Part shown: positions 6,039-8,907 of the stretch, piece by piece
Layout of the letters: each line of letters starts with the position of its first letter
How positions within the stretch are numbered: the stretch's first letter is position 1
Origin: Spirochaetota bacterium
Lineage (GTDB): Bacteria > Spirochaetota > UBA4802 > UBA5550
Reading direction: 5' to 3'
NCBI GenBank assembly: GCA_022704585.1
Contig: JAKJGD010000048.1
Location: 1-8,907 of the forward strand
DNA length: 8,907 nt
Program-made: the position numbers and the translations under genes
The notes under the pieces: model-generated
Told to the model about the DNA's origin: nothing
Seen by the model: the letters and a program-made list of their open reading frames with translations, nothing else
Database searches by the model: none

Positions 6039-6473
6039 ATGAAAATCAACCTGTTCGTATTTATCATAGCCGCTGTCGTCGTCCTGTCCTGCAGCTCATT
6101 CAAGAAGGCCATTCTCATAGACGGCGTTGTCGAGGAAAAGGCTCGTATCGAGGCCACGGACAATCCGGCCATGAAGTCGCTTATCCGGGACGAGCTGGGA
6201 AAGCGCAGGATTGAGCTTGTCGGGCTGACTGTGAAGGACGTGGTGGACTCCGGGAACATTGATTACGATTTCTGCGTCATAGCCGACGTTCAAACGCAAA
6301 AAGGCATGGTCCAGTGCCACATATATACCACCGATGTAAAGACCGTGGCGAAGCTGGTGAAGGGGAAGTCGATAATCGACGTGTCCGGCGATTTCGGAAG
6401 GTTCTTCTCTCTCCTGGACAGCTACTACACCAGGCTGGAAGTCGTCAAGGCATCGATCAGGATCAAGGGATAG
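6039..6473 (+). CDS. Small predicted lipoprotein, possible OB-fold domain
   Basis: A 144-residue protein with a good ribosome-binding site (AAGAGGAG, 6024-6031, 7 bases before ATG). Residues 1-17 are a signal peptide with a hydrophobic core (NLFVFIIAAVVVLS) and a lipobox-like VLSC with Cys18 as the lipidated residue; Leu at -2 makes it a loose lipobox of the kind tolerated in spirochaetes. The mature part begins with a charged helix (about 30-58). A beta-rich region follows (about 59-143), with V-K-D-V-V, CVIADVQT, GMVQCHIY, LVKGKSIIDVSGDFG and RLEVVKASI. This alternation, with GK-x3-V-x-G before the last strands, resembles the OB-fold found in small tRNA_anti-like lipoproteins, but the match is by eye. 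Cys79 and Cys93 might form a disulfide in the periplasm. No enzymatic motif is seen. It is 43 bases upstream of the acylase-family gene on the same strand, probably in one operon. Function unknown. Confidence 0.75.
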   Translation: MKINLFVFIIAAVVVLSCSSFKKAILIDGVVEEKARIEATDNPAMKSLIRDELGKRRIELVGLTVKDVVDSGNIDYDFCVIADVQTQKGMVQCHIYTTDVKTVAKLVKGKSIIDVSGDFGRFFSLLDSYYTRLEVVKASIRIKG

Positions 6474-6516
6474 CGCGTCCTCCGCGCCGAAATCCTCTCC
6501 GGGATACGCCGGTCAT

Positions 6517-8748
6517 ATGAAAAAGAAGCTCATCATAGCGGGAATCTGTGCCGCGGCCATCGCGCTGACCGTTGCCGCGGTTCTCCTCGTGAACCATTAC
6601 CGGGGACGCATATCCTATGCCGGGACGACCCGGGGCGCAGTGACGGCGGATGTCGTGCTCGAGCGCGATATCAACGGGACTCCCCTCGTACAGGCGAAGA
6701 ACTTCGAAGACGTTTATTTTGCGATCGGTTACCTGCACGCGCAGGACCGCTACGGCCAGATGGAATATTTCCGTGCGATCGCGGCGGCCGAGACGGGCGA
6801 TATCGCAGGCGCGGACGGCCCTGCGCTGGGCAGGCTCTCCCGCGCCATCGGCTTCATGGACCGCGCGCGGGACATCATGAAGCTCGTGAAAGAGCCGTAC
6901 GCCTCCTACCTGAAGGCGTACGCGCACGGCGTCAACACGGCCCGCGCCGACCTGCGCCTCGCGAACATGGTGGCCCGCGACTGGGCGCCGGAGGACGGTA
7001 TCGCCATCCTGCTCCTCAGGGAGTGGTCCAACGCGTTTTTAAATAACAGGGAGACGATCTTCCAGTTCTCCCGCGAGGAAAGTTCCGCCGGCCTGAAAGA
7101 CATCATACCCGAAAACCTCATCTATTTTTTCCCGGAGGACGAGGCGGACTGCGTGGAGGCGGTCCGGAAGATCAAGAAACTCGTGAAAAACCGGATCGGC
7201 GCCTTCAACCGCGGGTACGCTTTTTACCTCCCGGCGCAGAAAGTGAAGGAGCGCTATCCCGTGACCGCCTTTTCCTGCGAGGACCCCCTGCCGCTCTACC
7301 CGGGCTGGTACCCGCTCCACGTCAACACGCCGGACCGGATCATAAAGGGCATCACGCACGCGGGCATACCCTTTATCTTCTCGGGCACCAATCTCGATAT
7401 CGCCTTCTATGCCTTCACGCTGAACCTTGACGCGCAGGATTTCATCGCCATACCGATCGTCAGGAGCGGGGACACCTACCAGTATCTCGGAGCCGCGGGA
7501 TGGCTCGACTTCGAGCGGCCGGGAGGCGCCGGCGCGGTGCGCGTAACGGAGCACGGCCCCCTGCTCAACGACGTGTACGAGAACAGGGAATACGGCTCGT
7601 TCGTGGTAACGGTCAGGTCGGTGGTCTTCGGGGAGGATTACATCGCATCCCTCTTCGGCATTCCGGTGGCGAAGAGCATCGAGGAGGCCGGGGCGCTGGT
7701 GAAGAACGTGCGCTCGTTCCCGCGCGTGTATCTCTTCGGCGCGGATGACGCGGCGCTCCGCGCCTGGTCGGGGCAGGTCCCGTCCCGGACGAAGACCGAC
7801 AGCGTGCTCAGGCACGGCGCTGACGCCGCCTGGACCGGCATGACCGAGCTCTCCGCGTTCAGCGAAAGGACGGACGGCGCCGTTGCCGCGGGCAGCTCCT
7901 TCACTGCGGACGCGCCTGCCGCGGTGCGGGAAAACGCCATCATCGATGACGAGCGGAGCGGGCGGCTGAACGCCCTCCTTGACCGGAAGAAGCGGTTTGC
8001 CGGCCAGGACGTCGAGAACGTGCTCGCGGACACCTATTCGCCCTTTGCGGGCCTGTTCCTGCCCGAGTTCCTGTCGATACTCGGGGACAACCCCGTCGCG
8101 TCGTCCCGCCTTGCCAGGATCTATTTTCAGAACTGGGACGGCCGCATGGACCCCGGATCGGTCGCGCCATCGCTTTTTTACATGCTGCTCGGGCGCTTCA
8201 TGTCCGAGGCGTACGGCGACGACCTTAAAGACATGACCGGGGACGGAATGGAGCGCTGGGACCTGCTGGTGCCCCAGTTTTACACGATCCTGAGGGAGGG
8301 TGGGTCTCCCCGCTTTGACGACACGGCCACCTTCAGCCGCGAGACCCGGGACACGATCTTCGACCGGGCGTTTCTCAAGACCATGCGCTGGTTTAACAGG
8401 GGTTCGGGCCCGGTCATGGACGAGTGGAAGTGGGGAGCGCTGCACCGCGGCCGTTACGCGATACCCGGTCTGAAAAGCGGGGAAGAAGACGAGGTCCTGC
8501 CGGTCCCCCTCGGCGGGAGCTGCGACACGCTCCTGCTCGGCGTTCCGGGGACGGGACTCGAGACGGAGACCGCAACCTCGCTGTCTGGATTTTTCGGCAT
8601 TGATACCTCCCTCATATTCATGAATTATTCCTATTCCACGGACCCGCGCTCCGGGTTCTATTACGGGGAGACAAAGCGCCTTGGCACGTCAAGCTTCCAC
8701 GAAGTGTACGGCGAGTATTTCCTGACGGTGAAGCCGGAGAAGAAATGA
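6517..8748 (+). CDS. Penicillin acylase-family (Ntn-hydrolase fold) protein, membrane-anchored, active site apparently degenerate
   Basis: A 743-residue protein of near-usual length for penicillin/acyl-homoserine-lactone acylases. Residues about 4-26 are a hydrophobic segment with no clear cleavage site, suggesting a signal anchor with the rest in the periplasm. The alpha-subunit part is recognisable (VLERDINGTPLV near 47-58, then YLHAQDRYGQMEYFRA). Downstream match the beta subunit: DPLPLYPGWYPLHV (256-269), GIPFIFSGTNLDIAF ending at 297, LDAQDF (304-309) and WKWGALH (637-643). In active members the alpha/spacer-to-beta junction is G-S-N-x-W, and the Ser becomes the new N-terminal nucleophile. 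Here the aligned stretch reads NRGYAFYL (231-238), with Gly233-Tyr234 in place of Ser-Asn. The later Asn of the oxyanion hole also seems absent (GAVAAGSS, 454-461). Autoprocessing and hydrolysis are therefore doubtful. No good Shine-Dalgarno precedes the ATG. Family call firm; loss of activity inferred from by-eye alignment. Confidence 0.85.
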   Translation: MKKKLIIAGICAAAIALTVAAVLLVNHYRGRISYAGTTRGAVTADVVLERDINGTPLVQAKNFEDVYFAIGYLHAQDRYGQMEYFRAIAAAETGDIAGADGPALGRLSRAIGFMDRARDIMKLVKEPYASYLKAYAHGVNTARADLRLANMVARDWAPEDGIAILLLREWSNAFLNNRETIFQFSREESSAGLKDIIPENLIYFFPEDEADCVEAVRKIKKLVKNRIGAFNRGYAFYLPAQKVKERYPVTAFSCEDPLPLYPGWYPLHVNTPDRIIKGITHAGIPFIFSGTNLDIAFYAFTLNLDAQDFIAIPIVRSGDTYQYLGAAGWLDFERPGGAGAVRVTEHGPLLNDVYENREYGSFVVTVRSVVFGEDYIASLFGIPVAKSIEEAGALVKNVRSFPRVYLFGADDAALRAWSGQVPSRTKTDSVLRHGADAAWTGMTELSAFSERTDGAVAAGSSFTADAPAAVRENAIIDDERSGRLNALLDRKKRFAGQDVENVLADTYSPFAGLFLPEFLSILGDNPVASSRLARIYFQNWDGRMDPGSVAPSLFYMLLGRFMSEAYGDDLKDMTGDGMERWDLLVPQFYTILREGGSPRFDDTATFSRETRDTIFDRAFLKTMRWFNRGSGPVMDEWKWGALHRGRYAIPGLKSGEEDEVLPVPLGGSCDTLLLGVPGTGLETETATSLSGFFGIDTSLIFMNYSYSTDPRSGFYYGETKRLGTSSFHEVYGEYFLTVKPEKK

Positions 8749-8907
8749 CAATGCACCCCCTGCAGCGAATCCGGGGCCCGATTATTCTCGCCCTGCTCTG
8801 TGCCGCCTGTTTGTGCCCGTCCTGTAAAAGCGACACAACTTCAATCCCCGTAACAGAGTGGAGCATCATCTACGACGACGAGCCGTCCCTGGAAAAAATC
8901 GGCACCG
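8745..8907 (+). CDS. Predicted lipoprotein, 5' part only
   Basis: The frame is open from an ATG at 8745, which overlaps the previous stop codon (ATGA), to the window edge: 54 codons are visible and the 3' end is missing. An in-frame ATG at 8751 is an equally possible start; GGAGA at 8736-8740 is 4 bases from the first and 10 from the second. The first 30 residues form a lipoprotein-like signal: basic residues, then IILALLCAACLCPSC, with the cysteine of CPSC followed by KSDTTS, a good +1 to +6 region for a lipidated Cys. The mature part begins with V-T-E-W-S-I-I-Y-D-D-E-P-S-L. I do not recognise this family. The 4-base overlap implies translational coupling with the acylase-family gene, and thus a shared envelope role. 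Confidence 0.7.
   Translation, partial: MTMHPLQRIRGPIILALLCAACLCPSCKSDTTSIPVTEWSIIYDDEPSLEKIGT

Noticed and set aside
7039..8445. A long 468-codon open frame on the minus strand inside the acylase-family gene
   Set aside because: It is antisense to a clear family member in GC-rich DNA, is rich in Arg/Val/Pro/His without any motif, and is best explained as a codon-bias shadow.

Overview
The window is GC-rich DNA with dense coding and long, mostly metabolic or envelope genes. It carries a bactofilin, two predicted lipoproteins and a membrane-anchored secreted-type protein, which points to a double-membraned (Gram-negative type) bacterium. A spirochaete or a deltaproteobacterium-like anaerobe would fit the gene mix and the loose lipoboxes, but no taxonomic marker (rRNA, ribosomal protein) is present, so this is a weak inference. 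No RNA gene, CRISPR array, transposase or prophage gene was seen.

Layout. Bases 1-182 (minus strand) hold the first 60 residues of a bactofilin that runs off the left edge. A 377-base divergent spacer with inverted repeats follows. Next is a plus-strand gene (560-1378) fusing a PTS EIIA domain to a coiled coil and a four-cysteine zinc ribbon. After a 123-base gap comes an iron-sulfur protein of the epoxyqueuosine-reductase/reductive-dehalogenase-like family (1502-2512). It converges, with only 15 bases between stop codons, on a minus-strand 3-beta-HSD-type short-chain dehydrogenase (2528-3631). A 259-base spacer carries the best promoter in the window and two hairpins, and leads into a 621-residue acyl-CoA dehydrogenase of the DmdC-like type (3891-5756).

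A 280-base spacer then holds a nested inverted repeat (5802-5880), which looks like a small dispersed palindromic element, and a candidate promoter with a 12-base palindrome across its start site. This seems to drive an envelope operon: a small lipoprotein (6039-6473), a membrane-anchored penicillin-acylase-family protein (6517-8748) that appears to lack the catalytic serine, and the start of another probable lipoprotein (8745 to the right edge), overlapping the acylase stop by 4 bases.

How they may work together: the acyl-CoA dehydrogenase and the divergent 3-beta-HSD-like enzyme may both act on acyl or lipid intermediates, but the sequence shows only adjacency. The last three genes look co-transcribed and envelope-directed. 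The most unusual items are the EIIA-coiled coil-zinc ribbon fusion, whose second half resembles proteins known to handle sigma-54, and the acylase-fold protein with a degenerate active site.
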